64,000 nt of DNA from Cellulomonas pakistanensis (GTDB lineage: Bacteria; Actinomycetota; Actinomycetes; Actinomycetales; Cellulomonadaceae): positions 124,001 to 188,000 of the forward strand of contig NZ_BONO01000004.1 in assembly GCF_016862755.1 (NCBI RefSeq), read 5' to 3'. Positions 43,552 through 52,050 of the stretch are shown here, in pieces (within the stretch, counting starts at the first letter, position 1; each line of letters starts with the position of its first letter). The notes beneath the pieces are model-generated. The model did no database searches. It was not told the DNA's origin and was given only the letters and a program-made list of their open reading frames with translations. Position numbers and translations under genes: made by a program.

Positions 43552-44200
43552 GCCCCGCTCCTTCACGCAGGCCTTCGGCGGCTCGCGCGGCGGGACCGCC
43601 ACGGCCGAGCCCACGCGCGCCGAGGGGTACGCCGCCGGGTACGCGGCGGGTTACGCCGCCGGTGCCCGCGAGGCCGCCCGCGCCGCCGAGGCCGAGGCCG
43701 GCCGCGTCCAGCGCGAGCGCGCCGAGGCGGACGCCCGCCGTGCCGCGGAGCACGCCGACGCCCTGGCCGTGCTGGCGCGCGCCGCGCGGGCCGCCGCCGA
43801 CCGCTCGGCGCCGGTCCTCGCGAGCGCCGAGCACGCGCTGCACGCCGCCGCGCTGGACCTGGCCGCCGCCGTCCTCGGCACCGCGGTCGCCGACGCCCCG
43901 ACGGCCGCGGCCGCGGCGCTCGCCCGCATCCGCGCGCTGGACCCGGCGCGCGAGGTGCACACCGTCCGGCTGCCCGAGCGCGACCTCGCGGTCGTGCGCG
44001 CGGCGCTCGCGGGCGACGCCACGGTCGCGCGCGGCGACGTGCTCGCCGGCCTGCCCGACCTGACCGGCGTCGAGCTCGTCGCCGACCCGGCCCTGGCCCC
44101 CGGCGACGCCGTGGGCGAGCACCCGGACGGGTTCCTCGACGCGCGCCTCGGCGCCGCGCTCGACCGCGCCCGCGCGGCCCTGGAGGCCGACGCCCGATGA
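43541..44200 (+). CDS. fliH: FliH-like regulator of the export ATPase
   Basis: 219 residues starting inside fliG. It has the expected long Ala/Arg/Glu-rich coiled coil after the GYAAGYAAGYAAGA repeats (about 28-42) and a C-terminal hydrophobic/acidic domain (GVELVADPALAPGDAVGEHP, DGFLDARLGAALD). FliH tethers the ATPase FliI. Weak sequence conservation is normal for the family; position between fliG and fliI supports the call. The repeat of GYAAG is a small tandem duplication. Confidence 0.85.
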   Translation: MSPEPRSFTQAFGGSRGGTATAEPTRAEGYAAGYAAGYAAGAREAARAAEAEAGRVQRERAEADARRAAEHADALAVLARAARAAADRSAPVLASAEHALHAAALDLAAAVLGTAVADAPTAAAAALARIRALDPAREVHTVRLPERDLAVVRAALAGDATVARGDVLAGLPDLTGVELVADPALAPGDAVGEHPDGFLDARLGAALDRARAALEADAR

Positions 44201-45612
44201 CCACCACGCCCACCGCCGCCGTGCTGCCCACGCCGCGCACCGCCGCGACCGCGAGCACCCCCGCGCCGCCGCTCGCCGAGCCCGCCGCGGCGCTGCTGCG
44301 CACCCCGGTCTGGGGCGCCGCGCTCGCCGCCGCCCGGCCCGAGCGCGTCGGCACCGTCCGCGGCGTCGTCGGCCTGACGGTCGAGGTCGCGGGCACCGGC
44401 GCCGCCGTGGGCGAGCTCGTGTCGATCGACCCGGGCGACGGCACCGAGGTGCCCGCCGAGGTCGTCGCCACCGGCCGCGGCTCGGCGCAGGCGATGCCGC
44501 TGGGCCCCACCCACGGGCTGCGCGCCGGGATGCCCGTGCGCCCCCGCGGCACCGCGCTGACCGCGCCGGTCGGCCCGGGCCTGCTCGGCCGGGTGCTCGA
44601 CGGCCTCGGCCGCCCGATCGACGGCAAGGGGCCGCTGGTCGGCGTCGGCGCGGCCGAGGTGACCGGGCACGCCCCGCACCCGCTGGCCCGCGCCCGCGTC
44701 GCGCAGCCGCTCGACCTCGGCGTGCGCGTGCTCGACACCCTGGTGACCGCCGGCCGCGGCCAGCGCCTCGGCCTGTTCGCCGGGTCCGGCGTCGGCAAGT
44801 CCTCCCTGCTGTCGATGATCGCCCGCGGCACGGACGCCCAGGTGTCCGTCATCGCCCTGGTCGGCGAGCGCGGCCGCGAGGTGCGCGAGTTCCTCGAGGA
44901 CGACCTCGGCCCCGAGGGCCTGGCCCGGTCGGTCGTCGTCGTGGCGACCTCCGACGAGCCGCCGCTGGTCCGGCTGCGCTCCGCGTTCGTGGCCACCCGG
45001 ATCGCCGAGTGGTTCCGCGACCGCGGCGACGACGTCGTGCTGATGATGGACTCGCTCACCCGCGTCGCGATGGCGCAGCGCGAGATCGGCCTGTCCGTCG
45101 GCGAGCCGCCGGCCACCCGCGGGTACCCGCCGAGCACCTTCGCGCTGCTCGCCCAGCTCCTGGAGCGCGCCGGCACCGGCGCGACCGGGTCCGTCACCGG
45201 CCTGTACACCGTGCTGGTGGACGGCGACGACCACAACGAGCCGATCGCCGACGCCGCCCGCTCGATCCTCGACGGGCACGTCGTGCTGGAGCGGTCGCTG
45301 GCCGTGGCCGGCCACTTCCCGTCCGTCGATGCGCTCGCGTCCATCTCCCGCGTCGCGTCCCGCGTGACCGGCCCGGAGCACAAGGCGCTCGCCACCCGGC
45401 TGCGCCGCGTGATGGCCGCGCGCCGCCAGGCGCAGGACCTGCTGGACGTCGGCGCGTACGTCGCGGGCTCGAACCCGCTGGTCGACGCCGCGGTCGCGCA
45501 CGGCGCCGCGATCGACGCCTTCCTCCGCCAGGGCATGGACGAGCGCGCGCCGTCGGCCGACTCCTGGGCGCGGCTCGCCGCGCTCGTCGCCGCGATGGGG
45601 GACCTGCCGTGA
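44197..45612 (+). CDS. fliI: Flagellum-specific ATPase FliI
   Basis: 471 residues. Walker A is GSGVGKS (about 196-202) and Walker B is DVVLMMDSLTR. SVIALVGERGREVREFLEDD is the F1-type P-loop family signature. It powers or assists protein export at the base of the flagellum. Its stop overlaps fliJ by 4 bp (GTGA). Confidence 0.96.
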   Translation: MTTTPTAAVLPTPRTAATASTPAPPLAEPAAALLRTPVWGAALAAARPERVGTVRGVVGLTVEVAGTGAAVGELVSIDPGDGTEVPAEVVATGRGSAQAMPLGPTHGLRAGMPVRPRGTALTAPVGPGLLGRVLDGLGRPIDGKGPLVGVGAAEVTGHAPHPLARARVAQPLDLGVRVLDTLVTAGRGQRLGLFAGSGVGKSSLLSMIARGTDAQVSVIALVGERGREVREFLEDDLGPEGLARSVVVVATSDEPPLVRLRSAFVATRIAEWFRDRGDDVVLMMDSLTRVAMAQREIGLSVGEPPATRGYPPSTFALLAQLLERAGTGATGSVTGLYTVLVDGDDHNEPIADAARSILDGHVVLERSLAVAGHFPSVDALASISRVASRVTGPEHKALATRLRRVMAARRQAQDLLDVGAYVAGSNPLVDAAVAHGAAIDAFLRQGMDERAPSADSWARLAALVAAMGDLP

Positions 45613-46061
45613 GCCGCGCCTTCCGCCTGGCCGGGCTGCTGCGCCTGCGGGCGCTCGCCGAGGAGCAGGCCGCCGCCCAGCGCGCCGTCAGCGTGCGCGG
45701 CCGCGACGCCGCCGCGGCCCGCGCCGCCGCGACCGAGGCCGCGCTCGGCTCCGCCGCCTTCCCGCCCGGCGCCGACGCCCGCGCGGTGCAGGCCGTCGTC
45801 GCCAGCCGGCTCGCGCTGTCCGCGATGCTCGTCGACCGGCGCGCGCAGGTCCTGGTGGCGCAGGACGAGGTCGACGTGGCCGACGCGGCCTGGGCCGAGG
45901 CCCGCAGCCGCACCCGCACCCTCGAGAAGCTGCAGGAGAAGCACGACGCCGCCGTCCGCGCCGAGGAGCAGCGGGCCGAGCAGGTCGTGCTCGACGAGGT
46001 CGCCGGCCGCCGCGCGGTCGCGACCGTGGGCGCCGACGCGTCCGGGGAGGGGGACCGGTGA
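45609..46061 (+). CDS. fliJ: FliJ-like export chaperone
   Basis: 150 residues from GTG 45609. A single long Arg/Ala/Glu coiled coil (LAGLLRLRALAEEQAAAQRAVSVR, quoted in part; LEKLQEKHDAAVRAEEQRAEQ) at the usual place after fliI. The family is poorly conserved, so position is the main support. It overlaps the next gene by 4 bp. Confidence 0.82.
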   Translation: MSRAFRLAGLLRLRALAEEQAAAQRAVSVRGRDAAAARAAATEAALGSAAFPPGADARAVQAVVASRLALSAMLVDRRAQVLVAQDEVDVADAAWAEARSRTRTLEKLQEKHDAAVRAEEQRAEQVVLDEVAGRRAVATVGADASGEGDR

Positions 46062-46897
46062 CCGGGGGAGTGGCCGCCGTGCAGGCGCGCATCGCCGAGA
46101 TCCGCGCGTACGTCGAGCCGGTGGCCGTGGCGACGACGTCGGCGACGCCCGCGACGTCCGCCACCACCGGCTCCGTGGCGGCCACGACCTCGGCCACCGC
46201 CGCCCCGGGCACCGGCTTCGCGGCCGCGCTCGCGCAGGTCACCGGCGCCGCGCCCGCCGCGGACCCGGCCACCGTGCCGGCCGGTGCGCTGTCCACGACC
46301 GTCACCGGCCAGGACCTGGTCGAGTCGGCGAAGAAGTACCTCGGCACGCCCTACGTGTGGGGCGGCGAGTCGCTCGCCGAGGGCGGCCTGGACTGCTCGG
46401 GCCTGGTGCTGCGCTCGCTCGCCGACCTCGGCATCACCTCCGGGGTGCCGCGGGTCGCCCGCGACCAGGCGACGATAGGCCAGGAGGTGCCCTCGCTCGC
46501 GGAGGCGCTGCCCGGTGACCTCGTCGTGCTGAGCGGCGGCAAGCACATCGGCATCTACGTCGGCGACGGGCAGATGATCGACGCCCCGAAGCCCGGGAAG
46601 TCCGTGACGATCCGCGACGTGTACGCGGAGCCGACCACGATCCGGCGGGTGCTGCCGCAGCAGGCCGCGACGCCGACCGCGACCGCCCTGTCCTCGGACG
46701 CTCTGTCCTCGGCGCTCGCGAGCACGTCCGCCGGCCAGAACGCGCTGGCGCTGCTCACCGGGTCGGCGGGCGCGACCGGCTCGTCGCCCGCGGCCCTGAC
46801 CGGCGGCTCGCTCACGTCCGCGCTCCAGCGGCTCGGCGCGGGCTCGACCTCCACCACCTCGTCCCTGCTCACGTCCCTCTGGGGGGCCGCCTCGTGA
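46058..46897 (+). CDS. NlpC/P60 (C40) peptidase inside the flagellar operon
   Basis: 279 residues from GTG 46058. The C40 domain (about 85-190) has catalytic Cys113 in GGLDCSGLV and His163 in GGKHIGIYVG, with YLGTPYVWGG before it. There is no signal peptide. The N-terminal 80 residues start VAAVQARIAEIRAYVEP, and the C-terminal 90 are Ser/Thr/Ala-rich. It cuts peptide bonds in peptidoglycan. Location between fliJ and fliK suggests it opens the wall for the rod, the job of FlgJ in other bacteria, and that it is exported by the flagellar apparatus. That is an inference. Confidence 0.88.
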   Translation: MTGGVAAVQARIAEIRAYVEPVAVATTSATPATSATTGSVAATTSATAAPGTGFAAALAQVTGAAPAADPATVPAGALSTTVTGQDLVESAKKYLGTPYVWGGESLAEGGLDCSGLVLRSLADLGITSGVPRVARDQATIGQEVPSLAEALPGDLVVLSGGKHIGIYVGDGQMIDAPKPGKSVTIRDVYAEPTTIRRVLPQQAATPTATALSSDALSSALASTSAGQNALALLTGSAGATGSSPAALTGGSLTSALQRLGAGSTSTTSSLLTSLWGAAS

Positions 46898-48348
46898 CCA
46901 TCAGCACGCTTCCCGCCGCCGGCGCCGCGCGGTCCGCCGCCCCGGCCGCGGGCACCGCCGCGCGCGGGGGGTCCGGCTTCGACGCCGTGCTCCTCGGCGC
47001 GCTCGCCGCCGCCCCGCAGGACCGCGAGCCCGCCGTCCGGCCCGCCGCGGACCGCCCTGCGGCCGACCGCCCCGTGTCCGACCGCCCCGCGGGCGCGGAC
47101 CGCCCGGCCGACCGCCCGTCGGCGTCCGACCGGGCCGGCCGCCCGGCCGACCGCCCGGGCCACGCGCACGGCACCGACCGTGCGGACCGCCCTGCGGCCG
47201 GCCGTCCCGCCGCCGACCGCCCCGAGGGCGCGGGCGACGCGACGGCCCCGGGGGCCGACGTCCCCGCGGACGCCGCCACCGACGGCGCCCCGGCCTCCGA
47301 CGCCGCGGCCGACCCGGCGGCGGACGCGCAGCCGGTCGTCGCGCCCGCCGCGCCGGTCGTGGCCACCGCGCTCCCGCCGGAGGTCACCGCCGCGCTCGCC
47401 GCGCAGGCCGCAGGCGCCGCGGGCGCCCCGGCCACGGCGGACGCCGCCGGGCCGACCCCTGCCGTGGCCGCCCTCGGCGCGGCGCCGGCGACCGGGGGCA
47501 GCACCGCCCCCGCGACCGCCGCCGCGACCGCCGCCGCGCCCGCTGCCGCGGAGCCCGCCGCGGCCGCGAGCCCGGTCACCGCCGCGCCCGCCGCGCCCGC
47601 CACCCCCGCGGCGGCCGAGCCGACCCCCGCGCCCGCCCCGTCCGCAGCCCCGGCGTCCGCGGGGACGTCCGCGCCCGCGACCGCCGACGCGGCGGCCGCG
47701 GCGGCCCGTCCCGCCGAGGCCGCGGTGCCGGCGACGACCTCGGCGGCGACCACGGCGCCGGCCGAGGCCCCCGCCCCGGCCGCCGTCGCCGAGCACGCCG
47801 CGACGGCCGCGGCCGACGACGCCGCGCCCGCCCCCGCGCCGACGGCCGCCCCGGCCGCGCAGCCCGCGCTCCAGGTCGGCACGGTCCAGCACCGCGCCGC
47901 GGCCGCGCCGGCCGCGACGCCCCTGGCCGACCAGCTCGCCTCGAAGATCGGCGAGCAGCTGCCCGCCCTGCGCGCGGCGGGCACCGGCCAGCACGTCCTG
48001 ACGCTGCGGGTGGACCCGGAGCACTTCGGCCCGGTGAAGGTCGTCGCGCACATCTCGCCGGAGGCCGTCCGGGTCGAGCTGGTCGGCGCGACCGACGCCG
48101 CCCGCGACGCGCTCCGCCAGTCGCTGCCGGACCTGCGCCGCGACCTCGCCGCGACCGGGCTGTCCTCGGACGTCCGCCTGGGTGCGGACGGCGACGGAGC
48201 GGACGGCCAGGCCGCCGGCACCGACCGCCGCGAGGCCCCCGCCCGCCCGGACGGCACCCGCCCCGGCGCGGCCGCCGCCGCGACCGCCCCGACCACCACC
48301 GCACCGCGCCCGTCGGCCCACGCCGGCGGCCTCGACCTGCTCGTCTGA
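46894..48348 (+). CDS. fliK: Flagellar hook-length control protein FliK
   Basis: 484 residues from GTG 46894. The N-terminal two thirds is Ala/Pro/Asp low-complexity sequence with tandem ADRP-type repeats (about 50-110), the flexible molecular-ruler part. The C-terminal domain has the Flg_hook core (HVLTLRVDPEHFGPVKVVAH, then ISPEAVRVELVGATDAARDA). FliK measures hook length and switches export to filament proteins. Its stop is 16 bp before flgD. Confidence 0.92.
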   Translation: MTISTLPAAGAARSAAPAAGTAARGGSGFDAVLLGALAAAPQDREPAVRPAADRPAADRPVSDRPAGADRPADRPSASDRAGRPADRPGHAHGTDRADRPAAGRPAADRPEGAGDATAPGADVPADAATDGAPASDAAADPAADAQPVVAPAAPVVATALPPEVTAALAAQAAGAAGAPATADAAGPTPAVAALGAAPATGGSTAPATAAATAAAPAAAEPAAAASPVTAAPAAPATPAAAEPTPAPAPSAAPASAGTSAPATADAAAAAARPAEAAVPATTSAATTAPAEAPAPAAVAEHAATAAADDAAPAPAPTAAPAAQPALQVGTVQHRAAAAPAATPLADQLASKIGEQLPALRAAGTGQHVLTLRVDPEHFGPVKVVAHISPEAVRVELVGATDAARDALRQSLPDLRRDLAATGLSSDVRLGADGDGADGQAAGTDRREAPARPDGTRPGAAAAATAPTTTAPRPSAHAGGLDLLV

Positions 48349-48364
48349 CCGGAGGGAACCCCCC

Positions 48365-48844
48365 GTGACCGCCATCCCCGTGTCGTCCATCGGCGCGACG
48401 CGCACCGACGCGTCGGCGGGCGTCGAGGCGCCCAAGAAGGAGCTGGACAAGGACGCGTTCCTCCAGCTGCTCATCGCCCAGCTGTCCAACCAGGACCCGA
48501 GCAGCCCGATGGACACGAGCCAGATGATGGCCCAGACCACGCAGCTCGGGATGATGGAGTCCCTCTCGGAGATCCAGGCCTCGTCGCGCGAGCAGTTCGC
48601 GCTGCAGATGCGCATGGCCGCCGCCGACCTCGTCGGCCAGCAGGTCACCTGGACCGACGCCGACGGGGAGTCCCAGACGGGCCTCGTGTCCGGCGTCGAC
48701 TACTCCGCGAGCGTCCCGACCCTGACGGTCGGGAAGACCTCGATCCCGCTCGACTCCGTCTCGAGCGTCAGCCCCGCGGGGACCACCCCGCCGGCCGACG
48801 ACGACGACGCGCCCGGCACGACCACCCCCACGCCCACCGCCTGA
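48365..48844 (+). CDS. flgD: Flagellar hook-capping protein FlgD
   Basis: 159 residues from GTG 48365, with GGAGGGAACC upstream. The conserved FlgD start is KELDKDAFLQLLIAQLSNQD, PSSPMDTSQMMAQTTQLGMM. It is shorter than in proteobacteria and lacks most of the C-terminal Ig/Tudor part, which is common in Gram-positives. It assists hook assembly and precedes flgE by 36 bp. Confidence 0.94.
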   Translation: MTAIPVSSIGATRTDASAGVEAPKKELDKDAFLQLLIAQLSNQDPSSPMDTSQMMAQTTQLGMMESLSEIQASSREQFALQMRMAAADLVGQQVTWTDADGESQTGLVSGVDYSASVPTLTVGKTSIPLDSVSSVSPAGTTPPADDDDAPGTTTPTPTA

Positions 48845-48880
48845 CCGCGGTCCGCCCCACCCCACCCGAAGGGAACCACC

Positions 48881-50074
48881 ATGCTCCGCTCCCTCTTCTC
48901 CGGCATCAGCGGTCTGCGCAGCCACCAGACGATGCTCGACGTCACCGGCAACAACATCGCCAACGTCAACACCACCGGCTTCAAGGCGTCCCAGATCCAG
49001 TTCCAGGACACCCTGAGCCAGATGCTCAACGCGGCCTCGGCCCCGCAGGACGGCGTCGGCGGCCAGAACCCCGCCCAGGTCGGCCTCGGCGTGCAGGTCG
49101 CCGGCATCACGACCAACTTCACGCAGGGCGCGGCGCAGCTCACCGGCCGCAGCACCGACATGATGATCTCCGGCGACGGCTTCTTCGTCGTCCGCCAGGG
49201 CACGCAGCAGTACTACACGCGCGCCGGGTCGTTCGACTTCGACTCGACCGGCCAGATGGTGCTGCCGGGCGACGGCGCGATGGTCCAGGGCTGGGCCGCG
49301 GACCCCTCCGGCGTCATCGACACCTCCCGCCCGGTGGGCGACATCAAGGTCGGCGTCGGCACCGTGATGCCGGCCAGGGCCACCACCACCACCCCGTTCG
49401 CGGGCAACCTGCAGGCGGACGCCGCGGTCGGCAAGACCAAGACGGTCGCGGTGAAGGCGTACGACGCGCTCGGCAACGCCCGCGAGGTCGCGCTGGAGTT
49501 CACCAAGGAGGCCACCGGCTGGACGATGACCGCCACCGACGGCACCGCGACGTACCCGGCCACCGGCTCGGTCGCGCTCACGTTCGACGCGGCCGGCCAG
49601 CCGACGTTCGCCGAGACGACCTTCGCGCTCGGCGCCGTCACCGTCGACCTGACCGGCGTCACCGGCATGGCGGGCGTGGACACCATCGCCGCGGGCAAGC
49701 AGGACGGCTACGCCGCCGGCATCCTCGAGTCGTTCACGCTCGGCTCGGACGGCACCATCAACGGCGCGTTCAGCAACGGCCTCAAGCAGGACCTCGGCCG
49801 GATCGCCATGGCGTCGTTCACGAACCCCGCAGGCCTGTCGAAGGCGGGCGGCTCGCTGTTCACCACCACGGTGAACTCGGGCGACCCGCAGATCGGCGCC
49901 GCCGGCACCGGCGGCCGCGGCACCATGTCGTCCGGCTCGCTCGAGATGAGCAACGTGGACCTGTCCACGGAGTTCACGCAGCTGATCATCGCGCAGCGCG
50001 GCTTCCAGGCGAACTCCCGCGTCATCACCACCTCGGACGAGGTGCTGCAGGAGCTCGTCAACCTCAAGCGCTGA
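48881..50074 (+). CDS. flgE: Flagellar hook protein FlgE
   Basis: 397 residues. N-terminal MLRSLFSGISGLRSHQTMLD, VTGNNIANVNTTGFKASQ and C-terminal SLEMSNVDLSTEFTQLIIAQ, RGFQANSRVITTSDEVLQEL are the hook/rod family motifs. Hook subunit. It is the only hook/distal-rod type gene here: no flgF or flgG paralogue is present in the window. It ends the flgB operon. Confidence 0.96.
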   Translation: MLRSLFSGISGLRSHQTMLDVTGNNIANVNTTGFKASQIQFQDTLSQMLNAASAPQDGVGGQNPAQVGLGVQVAGITTNFTQGAAQLTGRSTDMMISGDGFFVVRQGTQQYYTRAGSFDFDSTGQMVLPGDGAMVQGWAADPSGVIDTSRPVGDIKVGVGTVMPARATTTTPFAGNLQADAAVGKTKTVAVKAYDALGNAREVALEFTKEATGWTMTATDGTATYPATGSVALTFDAAGQPTFAETTFALGAVTVDLTGVTGMAGVDTIAAGKQDGYAAGILESFTLGSDGTINGAFSNGLKQDLGRIAMASFTNPAGLSKAGGSLFTTTVNSGDPQIGAAGTGGRGTMSSGSLEMSNVDLSTEFTQLIIAQRGFQANSRVITTSDEVLQELVNLKR

Positions 50075-50080
50075 CCGGCG

Positions 50081-50120
50081 CCGCGTCCTCCGCCCGGCCG
50101 CGTGCCGGCGGGGGACGCGG
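50081..50120. terminator. Terminator between flgE and the toxin gene
   Basis: Imperfect inverted repeat (50081-50098 and 50104-50120), 17-18 base arms with one deletion, between convergent genes. Confidence 0.7.
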
Positions 50121-50123
50121 ACC

Positions 50124-50537
50124 TCAGGCGCGCCAGGGGTCGACGACCGCCACGCCGGTGCCGGCGAAGTCCTGCACGTCCCGGGTGACCACCGCCTTGG
50201 CGTGCACGAGCGCGGTGGCCGCGATCAGCCCGTCCGAGAAGGGGCGGGCGTCGGGGACGGACAGCGCGGCGGCCCGGCGGGCGACATCGCCGTCGACGGG
50301 CAGGACGCGCCCGTCGAACTGCGGCAGCACCTGCCCGGTGAACCACGCGCGGAGCAGGGCGCCCTGGGCGGGGTCCTTGCGCTCGCGCGCGAGGATGCCC
50401 CGCTCCAGCTCGTACAGCGTCATGGCCGAGACGAACAGCTCCGAGGCCGGCCTCGCGTCGACCCACGCGACCACGTGGTGGTCGGCGGCCGGCATGCGGA
50501 GCTCGGAGATCACGTTCGTGTCGAGCAGGAAGGTCAC
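50124..50537 (-). CDS. vapC: VapC-like PIN-domain toxin
   Basis: 137 residues from GTG 50537. PIN domain with acidic residues in LLDTNVISELR (Asp), YELERG (Glu), FSDGLIAATA (Asp) and VVTRDVQDF (Asp), the four metal ligands of the nuclease site. Such toxins cleave RNA, often tRNA. The start overlaps the antitoxin stop by 4 bp. It sits between flagellar genes and is transcribed against flgE. Confidence 0.9.
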   Translation of the reverse strand: MTFLLDTNVISELRMPAADHHVVAWVDARPASELFVSAMTLYELERGILARERKDPAQGALLRAWFTGQVLPQFDGRVLPVDGDVARRAAALSVPDARPFSDGLIAATALVHAKAVVTRDVQDFAGTGVAVVDPWRA

Positions 50538-50788
50538 AGGTCGACCTCGCGCTCGGCGAGCGGGGCCCGGGGCGGGTGGAACTCGACGTCCTCCGCGTCG
50601 GGCCGCATCCGCAGCGCCTGGGCGAGCCCCGTGCGGGCACCCGTGAGGGCGCGCCAGTCCTCGACGGTCAGCAGGACGTGCGACGGCCGGCCGCGGTCGG
50701 TGATCACCACCGGCCCGTGCGCCGCCGCCCGCTTCGCCGCCGAGACGTCGTGGTTGAACTCGCGGGACGTCATCGCCGTCTCGGCCAT
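50534..50788 (-). CDS. Phd/YefM-family antitoxin
   Basis: 84 residues from ATG 50788. MTSREFNHDVSAAKRAAAHG, PVVITDRGRPSHVLLTVEDW is the Phd/YefM DNA-binding region. The acidic/Pro C-terminal tail (EDVEFHPPRAPLAEREVDL) would wrap the PIN toxin. It is translated just ahead of the toxin, with a 4-bp overlap. It likely represses its own operon through the 18-bp palindrome at 50801-50818. Confidence 0.9.
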   Translation of the reverse strand: MAETAMTSREFNHDVSAAKRAAAHGPVVITDRGRPSHVLLTVEDWRALTGARTGLAQALRMRPDAEDVEFHPPRAPLAEREVDL

Positions 50789-50800
50789 CGCATCTCCTGG

Positions 50801-50818
50801 TGTAGGTACGTACCTACA
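50801..50818 (-). promoter_or_regulatory. Perfect 18-bp palindrome, antitoxin operator
   Basis: TGTAGGTACGTACCTACA is a perfect palindrome 13 bases before the antitoxin start. TAAGAT (minus strand, 50823-50818) could be the -10. Autoregulation by the antitoxin is expected. Confidence 0.8.
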
Positions 50819-50867
50819 TCTTACGACCCAGTCGCCCCGCCGGGGAGGCCGGAGCCCGCGAAACCCC

Positions 50868-50894
50868 TCAGTGCCCGGGCCCCGTGTCCGATGG
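50868..50894 (+). promoter_or_regulatory. FliA-type promoter of flbD-motA-motB-fliL
   Basis: TCAG (50868-50871), 15-base spacer, TCCGATGG (50887-50894). The leader to GTG 50970 is about 70 bases. Confidence 0.75.
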
Positions 50895-50969
50895 ACAGGG
50901 GTGAGCGGCACACGGACGGGCCGCGGCGGCGCGAGCCGCACGTGCACCACCAGGGACGGGACAACCGCT

Positions 50970-51281
50970 GTGATCATCGTGACGCGCCTGAACGGGGCCC
51001 AGTTCGGGGTCAACCCCGACCTGCTCCAGCGTGTCGACAGCGCGCCCGACACCATCCTGACCCTCATCGACGGGACGAAGTACATCGTCCGGGAGTCGAT
51101 GGCCGAGGTCATCGCGCGGGTCAACGAGCACCGCGCGCACCTCCTGGCCCGTGCCCAGGAGATCCAGGCGGCACCGGTCCCCGCGGTCGAGCTGGTCCGG
51201 GACGCCTCCGGCGCCGACCAGCCGGCCGACGAGGACGCGCCGCTCGCCGACCCCGTCCCCCTGCGACCGAGGAGCCGCTGA
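50970..51281 (+). CDS. flbD: FlbD-family flagellar protein
   Basis: 103 residues from GTG 50970. VIIVTRLNGAQFGVNPDLLQ, RVDSAPDTILTLIDGTKYIV, RESMAEVIARV is the FlbD (SwrD) family, a short protein needed for swarming power in Bacillus. The C-terminal 40 residues (after HRAHLLARAQE) are a Pro/Asp-rich extension absent from the short homologues. It lies directly before motA, as is usual. Confidence 0.85.
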   Translation: MIIVTRLNGAQFGVNPDLLQRVDSAPDTILTLIDGTKYIVRESMAEVIARVNEHRAHLLARAQEIQAAPVPAVELVRDASGADQPADEDAPLADPVPLRPRSR

Positions 51282-51282
51282 C

Positions 51283-52050
51283 ATGGATCCCGCCGGTTTC
51301 ATCGGGCTGGTCGTCGCCTTCGGCGCGATCTTCACCGCCCTCATCATGGAGGGGGCGGACCCGATGTCCATCTTCCTCCTCCCGCCGCTCATCCTCGTGT
51401 GGATCGGCACCATCGGCGTCGGCATCGCCGGGCACACCATGAAGGACGTCATCGAGTCCTACAAGGCGGTGCCGCGGGCCTTCCTGAAGAAGGTGCCGGA
51501 CCCGACCACGACCGTGGACACCCTGGTCGACCTGGCCGACCGCGCCCGGCGCGAGGGGCTGCTCGCGCTCGAGGACGCCGCCAAGGACATCGACGACCCG
51601 TTCCTGCGCGGCGGCCTGCAGGCCGCGATCGACGGCACGGACCCCGACGACCTCCGGATGATCCTCGAGGACAAGATCGCGACCAAGCGGACCAAGGAGA
51701 AGGTCTGGTCGAAGTACTTCGCCGACATGGGCGGCTACGCGCCGACCGTCGGCATCATCGGCACGGTCATCTCCCTGGTGCACGTCCTGGAGAACCTCTC
51801 CGACCCGGCCTCGCTCGGCCACTCCATCGCGGCCGCGTTCGTCGCGACGCTGTGGGGCATCCTCTCCGCCAACGTCGTCTGGCTGCCGATCGGCGCCCGC
51901 ATCAAGCGGTTCTCCGACCTGGAGTGCGCGCAGATGGAGGTGACGCTGGAGGGCCTGCTGGCCGTCCAGGCCGGCGCCAACCCGCGCCTCGTCGGCGAGC
52001 GGCTGCGCAGCCTGCTGCCCGACGAGCCGGCGGCGAAGGAAGCGGCATGA
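51283..52050 (+). CDS. motA: Flagellar stator protein MotA
   Basis: 255 residues from ATG 51283. Four membrane helices are visible: about 3-20, 28-50, 147-170 and 178-200. PPLILVWIGTIGVGIAG and GGYAPTVGIIGTVISLVHVL contain the conserved loop Pro and Gly. TALIMEGADPMSIF is the short loop. It forms with MotB the proton- or sodium-driven stator. The stop overlaps motB by 4 bp. Confidence 0.95.
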   Translation: MDPAGFIGLVVAFGAIFTALIMEGADPMSIFLLPPLILVWIGTIGVGIAGHTMKDVIESYKAVPRAFLKKVPDPTTTVDTLVDLADRARREGLLALEDAAKDIDDPFLRGGLQAAIDGTDPDDLRMILEDKIATKRTKEKVWSKYFADMGGYAPTVGIIGTVISLVHVLENLSDPASLGHSIAAAFVATLWGILSANVVWLPIGARIKRFSDLECAQMEVTLEGLLAVQAGANPRLVGERLRSLLPDEPAAKEAA

